In this document: positions 7,778-15,343 of the stretch, piece by piece | Layout: every line of letters begins with the position of its first letter | How positions within the stretch are numbered: position 1 is the stretch's first letter | DNA from: Draconibacterium orientale | Lineage (GTDB): Bacteria; Bacteroidota; Bacteroidia; Bacteroidales; UBA12170 | Reading direction: 5' to 3' | Assembly: GCA_020718205.1 (NCBI GenBank) | Contig: DYSN01000028.1 | Span: 1-35,919, forward strand | DNA length: 35,919 bases | The notes under the pieces: model-generated | Seen by the model: only the letters and a program-made list of their open reading frames with translations | Told to the model about the DNA's origin: nothing | Database searches by the model: none | Translations under genes and position numbers: made by a program

Positions 7778-9133
7778 ATGGAAAGGTATGCAGTAATTGA
7801 TGTGGAAACCACAGGGCTCAGCCCAAAAGTAGAAAGATTGACCGAAATTGCCATCGTTATTTTTGAGAACGGGCACATAGTTGATGAATATAGCAGTCTG
7901 ATTAATCCCGAAAAAAGCATTCCTTATCATATTACCCAGCTCACAGGAATCAACAATCAGATGGTTCAAAATGCTCCTTTTTTCTACGAAATTGCAAAGA
8001 AAATTGTGGAGCTCACCGAATCCTGCACTTTTGTGGCTCATAATGCCTCGTTCGATTATCGGTTTATTCAGGCCGAATTTGCCCGTTATGGATACGATTA
8101 TCAGCGGAAAATAGTTGATACAGTGAAGCTTGCACGTAAGATGATGCCGGGATTTTCATCCTATGGTCTTGGAAATCTGTGTAATCAACTGGGTATCAAA
8201 ATCGAAAACCGTCACCGGGCTCTGGGCGATGCGCTGGCCACTGTGGAAGTGTTAAAAAGAATTCTGAATATAGAATCGAATGGGCAAGATGTGACTGTAA
8301 AAGGATTGCATACCCATTTGGATAAAAAAGTACTGGAATCATTGCCACAAAAAATCGGTGTTTATTACTTTTTTAATGATAAGTCGGAGCTTATTTACAT
8401 AGGCAAAAGCAATAATATTCACAGCAGGGTTTATTCGCATCTGAACAATACCGCAACCCGTAAAGCCATGGAATTGCGTGAAAAAATCTGTTCGGTTGAC
8501 TATGAACTTTGTGGCAGTGAACTGGTTGCATTGTTAATGGAATCGGCCGAGATAAAAAAGCATCTCCCCATATACAACCGGGCTCAACGCCGCACGAATT
8601 TTCAGTGGGGAATTTTTGAAGACACCGACGCTCAAGGCTACCGAAGCTTGATGGTTTATAAAACATCAGAACGAAACGATGTTCCGCTCAATGTATTTAC
8701 ATCGAAGCTTTCGGCCATCAGCGATTTGGAGCGGTGGACAGAGCTTCATGGACTTTGCCAGAAAATAAATGGGCTGTATCAGAGTGCGGGGGCTTGCTTT
8801 CACTATGGAATCAAACAATGCCAGGGAGCCTGTATTGGGGAAGAAAGTGCTGAATCGTATAACCTTCGTGTCGATTCTTTACTCAATATTTTTCAATACG
8901 AAAACGCCAACATGCTCATTATTGAACCGGGCAGAACCGATGATGAAAAGTCGTTGGTGTTAATTGAATCCAATGTTTATCGGGGGTTTGGTTTTGTCTC
9001 GGTCGACGAGCTAAGCCAATCTGTGGATGTTATTAAATCGTTTGTGAAGCCCTATACCGACAATAAAGATGTGGCGGCAATTATCAGGGGATTTTTACGA
9101 CATAAATCCCCCGAAGCCTTGATAACTTTTTAA
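7778..9133 (+). CDS. DEDDh exonuclease / GIY-YIG nuclease fusion with UvrC-like Cys cluster
   Basis: This 451-residue protein has three parts. Residues 1-165 are a DnaQ-like 3'-5' exonuclease: DVETTG with the first acidic pair, HNASFDYRFI, and HRALGDA giving the H-x4-D pair of the DEDDh class. Residues about 190-275 are a GIY-YIG nuclease (GVYYF, then YIGKSNNIHSRVYSH), as in UvrC and Cho. The C-terminal part keeps Cys327, Cys340, Cys348 and Cys352 in C-x12-C-x7-C-x3-C spacing, close to the iron-sulfur Cys pattern of UvrC. It lacks the helix-hairpin-helix and RNase H-like second nuclease of UvrC, so it resembles Cho with an added exonuclease. A role in DNA repair is inferred. The ATG at 7778 lies three codons before the first catalytic strand. 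Its stop overlaps the convergent thioredoxin stop in a shared TTAA. Confidence 0.88.
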   Translation: MERYAVIDVETTGLSPKVERLTEIAIVIFENGHIVDEYSSLINPEKSIPYHITQLTGINNQMVQNAPFFYEIAKKIVELTESCTFVAHNASFDYRFIQAEFARYGYDYQRKIVDTVKLARKMMPGFSSYGLGNLCNQLGIKIENRHRALGDALATVEVLKRILNIESNGQDVTVKGLHTHLDKKVLESLPQKIGVYYFFNDKSELIYIGKSNNIHSRVYSHLNNTATRKAMELREKICSVDYELCGSELVALLMESAEIKKHLPIYNRAQRRTNFQWGIFEDTDAQGYRSLMVYKTSERNDVPLNVFTSKLSAISDLERWTELHGLCQKINGLYQSAGACFHYGIKQCQGACIGEESAESYNLRVDSLLNIFQYENANMLIIEPGRTDDEKSLVLIESNVYRGFGFVSVDELSQSVDVIKSFVKPYTDNKDVAAIIRGFLRHKSPEALITF

Positions 9134-9579
9134 TTCATAAATGGTTCCAGCTCTCTCAACAAAATATTCTTGGGTTTAACGCCAACCAATTGTTTCACCA
9201 TTTTGCCATTTTTAAATATCAGAATGGTTGGAATGCTTCTGATGCCAAATTTAGCGGCAGTCTTCTGATTTTTATCCACATCCATCTTGCATATTTGTGC
9301 CTTTTCTTTAAGCTCGTTTGCCAAATCGTTTACAATTGGGCCTTGAATACGGCATGGAGAACACCAGGGAGCCCAGAAATCGACCAGCGTAACGCCTTTT
9401 TTTATCACAGCTTCGAAGTTTTGGTCGGTGAGCTCTTTGGTATATTCACTGGTTTCGGGGCCTAGTCCGGCAGTGAGAAGATGACGCATTTTATACATTC
9501 TGAAAATTAAAAAGACGACTATTGCTGCAATAATCAACACGGGAATAAGTAAATTCCAGTTAGTTTGAAGTAAAATCAT
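9130..9579 (-). CDS. Membrane-anchored thioredoxin
   Basis: This 149-residue protein has an N-terminal membrane helix (about residues 9-27), a short basic linker, then a full thioredoxin domain with WCSPC in VDFWAPWCSPCR and cis-proline in IRSIPTILIF. The CxxC is CSPC in place of the classic CGPC. Which side of the membrane the domain faces is uncertain: the basic residues after the helix (RMYKMRH) favour a cytoplasmic domain under the positive-inside rule. Its ATG lies 20 bases inside the 3' end of the upstream thioredoxin, so the two are translationally coupled and probably act together in a redox relay. Confidence 0.88.
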   Translation of the reverse strand: MILLQTNWNLLIPVLIIAAIVVFLIFRMYKMRHLLTAGLGPETSEYTKELTDQNFEAVIKKGVTLVDFWAPWCSPCRIQGPIVNDLANELKEKAQICKMDVDKNQKTAAKFGIRSIPTILIFKNGKMVKQLVGVKPKNILLRELEPFMN

Positions 9580-9895
9580 AGGTTTTTAAGGTTTTTTGGA
9601 TATTGTTTTTCATTATTTGTTTCGAATGTAATCCTGCAAAACGCTGAATTTCCCGCCCATCGAAATATAGAACCGATACCGGAATATTTTTAATCCCCTG
9701 TTTTTGAGCGATCACTTTATTGTCTTGAATATCAACTTTAGCCACTTGAATTTCGTTCGATAGCTCATCGGACAGTTGATTCAGAATGGGATCCTGAACA
9801 AGGCAAGGGGCACACCATGGAGCCCAGTAATCAACTAAAATCCATCCTTTGGCTATAAATTTGTCGAAGTTTATAAAATTCAGGCTTTCTATCAT
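9560..9895 (-). CDS. Thioredoxin family protein
   Basis: This 111-residue protein is a single thioredoxin fold with no signal peptide, so it should be cytoplasmic. The active site is VDYWAPWCAPC, a CAPC variant of CGPC. The cis-proline segment is IKNIPVSVLYF. The domain is of usual length for TrxA. It overlaps the membrane-anchored thioredoxin by 20 bases, which suggests that the soluble and anchored forms are made together. A TAnnTTTG box precedes the ATG by 17 bases. Confidence 0.9.
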   Translation of the reverse strand: MIESLNFINFDKFIAKGWILVDYWAPWCAPCLVQDPILNQLSDELSNEIQVAKVDIQDNKVIAQKQGIKNIPVSVLYFDGREIQRFAGLHSKQIMKNNIQKTLKTYDFTSN

Positions 9896-9912
9896 ACATT
9901 CTTAAAATCGTG

Positions 9913-9920
9913 CAAATATA
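9913..9920 (-). promoter_or_regulatory. Putative -7 box of the thioredoxin pair
   Basis: The minus strand reads TATATTTG, a TAnnTTTG match, 17 bases before the ATG at 9895. A TTG lies 23 bases upstream of it, longer than the ideal spacing of about 19. Confidence 0.5.
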
Positions 9921-9971
9921 ACAGATTTTTATTGGCTCTTTTTCAACGCTAATATTTGCTTTACAGTAGGG

Positions 9972-10796
9972 TTAATTCAGTGGATGTCCGCAGATTTTGC
10001 AATATTTGGCATCGTCGTCGTGAGTTTTGTGTCCGCAGTTTTCGCAAACCTGAGTATTTATATTTGTCATTTTGGAGCTTCCGGATCTAAACATTTCTGA
10101 TGATAGAATGCCGGTTGGAACGGCAATAATGGCATATCCCATGAGCATTATGAGCGAAGCAATCATTTGGCCAAGCACTGTTACGGGGGCAATATCGCCA
10201 TAGCCAACCGTGGTTAGGGTCACAATGGCCCAGTAAATGCCCCGTGGTATGCTTGTGAATCCACCTTCTGGTCCTTCGACCAAATACATGATACTACCCA
10301 TGATAATGACAATGGTGAACACAAGCTCCATAAAAACCAGGATTTTGAATCGGCTATTTATCAGACTTTTTTTCAATAAGTCGGTGGCTTCCACAAATCG
10401 GTTGAGTTTGAGTATTTTGAAAAGTCTCAATACCCTGAGAATGCGAATGACCATAAGTAGTTGTGTCCCGCTAAAGATAAGGCTGAGATAAGTGGGCAAG
10501 ATTGACAAGAAATCAATAATACCGTAAAAGGTAAAAATATAATTTCGGAAAGGTTTAACAGTTATATAGATTCTTGTAACATATTCCAGGGTAAAAATGG
10601 CTGTAAAAATCCATTCCAGAATGTAGAAAAAAGTAGAATAATGTTCATGAACATCGAGAACGCTGTCGAGCATAACCACAAGTACGCTTACAAGAATCAA
10701 GACGAGTATAAGCACATCGAAGGCTTTTCCCATGGGGGTATCGGCTTCGTCAATTATTACATGAAGTTTGTGCTTTAAATTGCTATTCTTCATCAT
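9972..10796 (-). CDS. Voltage-gated-type potassium channel with C-terminal zinc ribbon
   Basis: This 274-residue inner-membrane protein has six helices. S4 carries regularly spaced arginines and lysines (IRILRVLRLFKILKLNR). The pore has the potassium selectivity filter TVGYGD within TLTTVGYGDIAP. The plan matches KvAP/Kch-like ion transporters (PF00520). The last 26 residues add CENCGHKTHDDDAKYCKICGHP, a CxxC-x12-CxxC zinc-ribbon-like module, unusual as a channel tail and perhaps a sensor or contact site in the cytoplasm. The start codons ATGATG at 10796 overlap the 3' end of the preceding lipoprotein gene by 14 bases, so they are coupled. Confidence 0.9.
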   Translation of the reverse strand: MMKNSNLKHKLHVIIDEADTPMGKAFDVLILVLILVSVLVVMLDSVLDVHEHYSTFFYILEWIFTAIFTLEYVTRIYITVKPFRNYIFTFYGIIDFLSILPTYLSLIFSGTQLLMVIRILRVLRLFKILKLNRFVEATDLLKKSLINSRFKILVFMELVFTIVIIMGSIMYLVEGPEGGFTSIPRGIYWAIVTLTTVGYGDIAPVTVLGQMIASLIMLMGYAIIAVPTGILSSEMFRSGSSKMTNINTQVCENCGHKTHDDDAKYCKICGHPLN

Positions 10797-11172
10797 CTTC
10801 TATATTCATTTGGAATAAAAACAAAGCATCGAAGGTAGTGGTTTGGTTTTGAATGGTTCCTTTAAATCGCAATCTCCACAGGCCTTCTGCCGGTTCGAAG
10901 CCCCCTGCATTAAATTCTTCGTTTTTAAGAAGACTATCGCCACCAAAGCTGAGATAGTATTGGAATAACTCTGGAGTTGTAAAAAAAACAGTATCTAAAA
11001 TAATATCGTAGTTGGTACATTTTATTAAAAAGGTAGCCGAAGCAAGGGAAGGCTGAGAAATGAGAAAATATATTTTAGTGGGGTCTGCATCAGCCGACGA
11101 ATCAAGCTTCTTTTTACAGGCAAATGAAATAAAAATCAGAAAGACCCCAAGCGTGATTAACCAATTTTTCAT
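10783..11172 (-). CDS. Small lipoprotein of unknown function
   Basis: I do not recognise a family. The ATG at 11172 begins MKNWLITLGVFLIFISFACKKK, a clear type II signal peptide with lipobox Cys19 followed by lysines. The mature part of about 110 residues is predicted to be beta-rich (FLISQPSLASATFLIKCTNYD, then GGFEPAEGLWRLRFKGT) and ends in acidic EDDEE. The open frame runs back to 11340, but that extension has no ATG at its head and overlaps the TIGR02757 gene, so I reject it. The gene overlaps the potassium channel start by 14 bases; a shared operon is likely, a shared function unproven. Confidence 0.75.
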   Translation of the reverse strand: MKNWLITLGVFLIFISFACKKKLDSSADADPTKIYFLISQPSLASATFLIKCTNYDIILDTVFFTTPELFQYYLSFGGDSLLKNEEFNAGGFEPAEGLWRLRFKGTIQNQTTTFDALFLFQMNIEDDEE

Positions 11173-11287
11173 CGTAATGATTGTTTTTAAGGAATCATGG
11201 AAAAACCCCACATTGCAATTTGGTATTTTTTTGAAAGTATTTGCAAAATTATGGTGCTTCATAGTTTTAAATCTATTGTCAACAAAT

Positions 11288-12064
11288 TTAATAAACTTCC
11301 TCATCGCGAAATACACCCATTCCAAATAGTGCAAAATCATATTTCACCGGATCGGCGGGGTCGAACAGTCGCAGATTTGCGGTTACTTCTTCAACTGCAG
11401 GCCAATCGCGGGTTTTGCGTGTAAGCAGGCCTAATTTTGTGGCCTGAGTGGCTGTATGAACATCGAGCGGAAGCATGAGACTACCGGGGGATATTTCTGT
11501 CCATAAACCAAAATCGATTCCAGATTTATCGGTTCTTACCATCCAACGCAGAAACATATTGAGCCTTTTAGCAGCTGAGTTTTTAAGCGGATTCGATAAA
11601 TGCTTCTCGGTGCGTTTGAGATGTGGCCAAGAAAAGAAAACCTCATTCAAATGTATCAGGGCTTGTTTTACTCCACCTTCTCTATAGCCTGTTAATACTA
11701 CTTTTTCCAATCCCCCGTGATGTGTATAGATATTTTTTAAAGCGGTAAGGAAATAGACAATATCTTCGCTTATTAAGGTTCGGTGTCTGAATTTAGCAAA
11801 ACCAATGGTGTCGGCAACGGTGTGATTTAAAATAAAGTTATAAGGCTCATATTCCAAAAGCCCCATTAGTTTTTTTGCATTTTTAATAATCACCGGTCTT
11901 TGTCCCCATGCAATGGTTGCAGAAAGAAAAGCAGCGATTTCAATGTCTTCTTTTTTATGGAACAGATGGGGAATTTGAATGGGGTCGGGCAAAATGAACT
12001 CTTCCTGACAATATTGCTCGTATTTTGAGTCTAATATTTTTTTAGTTGATTGATAATCAAACAT
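11288..12064 (-). CDS. TIGR02757/DUF2400 family protein
   Basis: This 258-residue protein has no signal peptide or membrane helix. I recognise the segments FLSATIAWGQRP (about residues 48-59), RWMVR followed by DFGLW, and PLDVHTATQATKLGLL as those of TIGR02757, a family common in Bacteroidota and epsilon-proteobacteria whose function is unknown. The helix-rich C-terminal PLDVHTATQATKLGL resembles the helix-hairpin-helix end of DNA glycosylases, but that is only an impression. The ATG at 12064 overlaps the stop of the CHAT gene by 8 bases, implying co-translation. An upstream in-frame TTG at 12076 is less likely. Confidence 0.85.
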   Translation of the reverse strand: MFDYQSTKKILDSKYEQYCQEEFILPDPIQIPHLFHKKEDIEIAAFLSATIAWGQRPVIIKNAKKLMGLLEYEPYNFILNHTVADTIGFAKFRHRTLISEDIVYFLTALKNIYTHHGGLEKVVLTGYREGGVKQALIHLNEVFFSWPHLKRTEKHLSNPLKNSAAKRLNMFLRWMVRTDKSGIDFGLWTEISPGSLMLPLDVHTATQATKLGLLTRKTRDWPAVEEVTANLRLFDPADPVKYDFALFGMGVFRDEEVY

Positions 12065-15000
12065 ATCGCTTGCCAATTAATAGGATGCCACATAGGAGAA
12101 AACCACCAAGAACAGCCAATAAATAGTTTATTTTGTTGAAATTTCCCGCAAAAGTTAACGGTTCTTCATTTCCTATTAAGGTGAGCCCTGCCCAATAATA
12201 GGGATGCGCATAGAGCGCATTTCCCTGAGTTAGTACATGTAGTTTTGCCTGATACAAAGCTTCATTTTTAGCTTGTCCATCGGCCAGATTTTCGTAAAAT
12301 TTTCCGATTACGAGGGAGCCGAATCTGTCATTAACTTCCCACAAACTCATTACAATGGCTGGAACACCGGCAAACTGAAAACCAGAGCTCAAGCTCATCA
12401 CGCCTTCGCCTTTTTTAAGCTCACCGTCGCCGGTGCTGCATCCGCTAAGCACAACCAGTTCTGCTTCCAAATTGTAGGTTAAGAGCTCATAAGTATTGAT
12501 TGCTCCCGATTTTTGGCTTTCATTATAGGTGAACAGAAATTTGGAATACAGCGGATCTTCATCGTTGATAAGGGTGTGCAGGGCTAAATGCAAAACACCT
12601 GCGTTTTTTGCCTCTTGCGAAAAAATCTCACGGGAGGCTTTTACCCCAGTGAAATTTTGTGTTGGGAAGTATTTGGCAATCTGACTAATTTCTTCGATGG
12701 AATAATCAAGGCTTCTCAGATTCCTATATTCATCAGGCAAGCTATCGGAATGAATTGTGTGTGAATAATCTGGTGCAAAAGCCAGAACTATTGGTTGAAG
12801 GGTCGCTGCCTCTTTTTTCATGTGGAAATAGATTTGCATGGAGTTGGCCACATTGGTTTTATTCCTCTTTATCAGGTAGGGGAGTTTACTATAATCGGGC
12901 CGGTCGAGCTTAACTGGATTAGTGAGCAGGGCATCGAACGATATGTAATTAAGCTCTGCATCGGGAATGATAATAAGCTCCTTGTTTAGAATTAAAGGCT
13001 CAATAGCACCAAACAAAACATCATAAATAGCATGACTTACATAGGTGAATAATTGAAACTCATGATCGCTATTGTCGGTATCCACCTTCTTTTGCAGCTT
13101 TACAAGTGTTCGAATGTGGTTGTAAAATGAGCTATCTAAAGGTTTGCTGAAAAGCAAGGCATCGGTTGATGTAAAAACAATGGTATTCAACAGCGTATCG
13201 GACAATGAAAAGTTTATAAATACCGTTTCGTCGGGTGTTTTTTCAATAATCTCTGCTGTGGAGAGTTCAGCAAAACCATACTTTAAATTGTAAAATCCCG
13301 AATGCGATTCCCTTAATTCTTGTTGTATGCTATCCAAACCTTGTGTCACTTCCCAGGCTTTTTGATCCAGATTTTTAATTTCGGAATCTCTTCCAAGGGT
13401 CGATTTCTCCACCTTGAGTTTTTCTCCTATCAGTCCCAGATTCTGCTTGAGCATGAGTTCTCTGTTTATGAGATCTTTAGGGACTTTTAGCAATCGGTTC
13501 TTTTCTAAAGTACTTAGCGATTGGAAAAGTGTATACGATTTCTTTCCTTCTATAAATTTAAATATATCGTTAACAAGATTCTGATTTCCGGTTTTGATAT
13601 AGAGAAGATACCCCACATTAATGGCCTGATTAAAAACATAATGTATTTCCTGACTGGTTTTTACACTTTCGTCGAAATCGTAATGCTTTCTGGTTTCGTT
13701 TATGCAAAGCAGATATAGGACAAAGGTTTCATACGACATTTGCAAATCCTTAATTTTGCCTTCGCGTAAATATTTTTGGTAAAATCCATAAGCTTTCCAT
13801 GCCAGGCTGTTGTTTAGCAAAACATTGTTAACGAGATGTTCTGTCGGCGGGTTTTTATATGGATTTCTATCGTTGAAAGTTGGAATGGCACAAAACAGTG
13901 CCGATTGCAGGGTGTCTATCCCTCTGTCATATTCTCCCATTTCAATGTAATAAGTACCCAGAATATTTAATGGTGCCACTAAATCCATATTGGGACCTTT
14001 GTAATGCTCGTATTTATAAACGATGGCTTTCCGTAAATAAGCTTCGCCCTCTGTATAGTTTTTAACTTGCTCAATTAAAAATTGCCCATACTTATAATAG
14101 CCCATCGTGGTTTGATAGTCAGGAATCCCTTTTTTAAGAACCAATAATTCGAGCGATTTTTGATAATATTTGTCAGCCGAATCAAGTAGGTTCAATATTG
14201 CGAAAGCATCGGCTAAGTTGCGATAGGTAAGAGTTTTATTTTCGTCGTCAGTGCTTCTTAGCGACAAGTTGTAATAATGAATGGCTTCTCTGTAATTCCC
14301 AATATTATGATATGCCAGCCCCAGATATCTGTAGATTCCCGAAATGGCTTTGTGATTGGTTCCATATTCATTTTCTATGATAATGAGTGCCATTTTAAAC
14401 TGTTTTATGGCTTCGATGATTTGGTTTTGAGCCAATAATATTTTCCCTTTATCACGCACTATCGATGCCATTTCTATTTCTTCATGATCGGATTTTAAGA
14501 GATAGTCGCGGCTTTTATTCAAATACTCGAAGGCAAGCACATTATTGTCGCTGATTAGTTCAAGGTAGCTCAGTCTTTTATAGATATCGGAGCTCAATTT
14601 GTAGTCCTTAGTCGCCGATTGTTCCCAAAATCCCAACGCCTTTTCGAAAATCATTCTTGAAGTATCAATATTTCGTTTGCCAGAATAATAAGTGCCTGAA
14701 GTATAGTACAATAAACTAAGATCGCCAAATGGGTTATTCTTCATCTTTGATAGCTGAATGCCCGAATCAATTAGTGATAGGAACTGGTTTACAGAATCAA
14801 GTTTAAGCTTGCAAATGGCAAATTGCGCATAATCCGATGCCAGAACGGTGTCATTAATTCGGTGTTTCTTACTTAGTTTAAAATAAGTGTCGAAACCAAT
14901 AGATGCTTCGTTGAATTGATTTCTTTGATAATCGAGAAGCGCTTTGTATTTAAGAAGTAAAAGATAAATTTCGAAATCGGTATTTTTTGTTGCTATAAAA

Positions 15001-15257
15001 TCTTTATAAACAGTTTCTATTTGTATTGCATAATTGGTTGTTTCCCATGGAGATATTCGCTTAAAAATCTTTTTAAGATCTTCTCTGTTTTGTTGGGTTT
15101 TTAGATAATCTTTAGATATTGTGAGCTTGTTGAAAAACCAAGCAGTTGAGTCGATTATTGGACTATTGCGAAGGTTGTCATTGCTTTTTGGAATCATCTG
15201 ACACCAGATCAAAGTTGGGAGTATTAGAAATATGAGTGATATTACCCGGATTTTCAT
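12057..15257 (-). CDS. TPR-CHAT protease-like protein, exported and membrane-anchored
   Basis: This 1066-residue protein has an N-terminal signal peptide (MKIRVISLIFLILPTL). Tetratricopeptide repeats run from roughly residue 100 to 480, for example YRYLGLAYHNIGNYREAI. A helical linker follows, and the CHAT domain (caspase HetF-associated, PF12770) lies at about 750-1035. The likely catalytic pair is His894 in HLALHT and Cys940 in LSGCSTG; PYYWAGLTLIGN closes the domain. A helix at about 1043-1062 ends in KRYV, so the enzyme should be held in a membrane with its bulk outside the cytoplasm. CHAT domains are caspase-like cysteine peptidases, some activated through partner proteins. The ATG at 15257 is preferred over the in-frame TTG at 15275, which lies inside the promoter box. 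A T9SS-secreted protein lies directly upstream. Confidence 0.9.
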   Translation of the reverse strand: MKIRVISLIFLILPTLIWCQMIPKSNDNLRNSPIIDSTAWFFNKLTISKDYLKTQQNREDLKKIFKRISPWETTNYAIQIETVYKDFIATKNTDFEIYLLLLKYKALLDYQRNQFNEASIGFDTYFKLSKKHRINDTVLASDYAQFAICKLKLDSVNQFLSLIDSGIQLSKMKNNPFGDLSLLYYTSGTYYSGKRNIDTSRMIFEKALGFWEQSATKDYKLSSDIYKRLSYLELISDNNVLAFEYLNKSRDYLLKSDHEEIEMASIVRDKGKILLAQNQIIEAIKQFKMALIIIENEYGTNHKAISGIYRYLGLAYHNIGNYREAIHYYNLSLRSTDDENKTLTYRNLADAFAILNLLDSADKYYQKSLELLVLKKGIPDYQTTMGYYKYGQFLIEQVKNYTEGEAYLRKAIVYKYEHYKGPNMDLVAPLNILGTYYIEMGEYDRGIDTLQSALFCAIPTFNDRNPYKNPPTEHLVNNVLLNNSLAWKAYGFYQKYLREGKIKDLQMSYETFVLYLLCINETRKHYDFDESVKTSQEIHYVFNQAINVGYLLYIKTGNQNLVNDIFKFIEGKKSYTLFQSLSTLEKNRLLKVPKDLINRELMLKQNLGLIGEKLKVEKSTLGRDSEIKNLDQKAWEVTQGLDSIQQELRESHSGFYNLKYGFAELSTAEIIEKTPDETVFINFSLSDTLLNTIVFTSTDALLFSKPLDSSFYNHIRTLVKLQKKVDTDNSDHEFQLFTYVSHAIYDVLFGAIEPLILNKELIIIPDAELNYISFDALLTNPVKLDRPDYSKLPYLIKRNKTNVANSMQIYFHMKKEAATLQPIVLAFAPDYSHTIHSDSLPDEYRNLRSLDYSIEEISQIAKYFPTQNFTGVKASREIFSQEAKNAGVLHLALHTLINDEDPLYSKFLFTYNESQKSGAINTYELLTYNLEAELVVLSGCSTGDGELKKGEGVMSLSSGFQFAGVPAIVMSLWEVNDRFGSLVIGKFYENLADGQAKNEALYQAKLHVLTQGNALYAHPYYWAGLTLIGNEEPLTFAGNFNKINYLLAVLGGFLLCGILLIGKRYV

Positions 15258-15272
15258 GCCAGTAGTTTTTTG

Positions 15273-15280
15273 CAAATATA
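15273..15280 (-). promoter_or_regulatory. Putative -7 box of the CHAT gene
   Basis: The minus strand reads TATATTTG, a TAnnTTTG match, 15 bases before the ATG at 15257. It directly follows, and shares bases with, the U-tract of the upstream terminator, so termination and initiation are packed into about 35 bases. Confidence 0.55.
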
Positions 15281-15305
15281 AAAAAGGGGCTACAAAAAGA
15301 GCCCC
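15281..15305 (-). terminator. Rho-independent terminator of the T9SS-secreted protein gene
   Basis: On the minus strand GGGGCT (15305-15300 side) pairs with AGCCCC (15291-15286 side) around an 8-base loop, and a run of T follows. It lies 38 bases after the stop codon of the secreted protein and separates it from the CHAT gene. Confidence 0.8.
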
Positions 15306-15343
15306 AATTAAGATAAAAATGGTTTTATTGCAAATTACGCCCG

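Noticed and set aside
11173..11340. 56-residue N-terminal extension of the small lipoprotein
   Set aside because: It starts without ATG, overlaps TIGR02757 and would bury the signal peptide.
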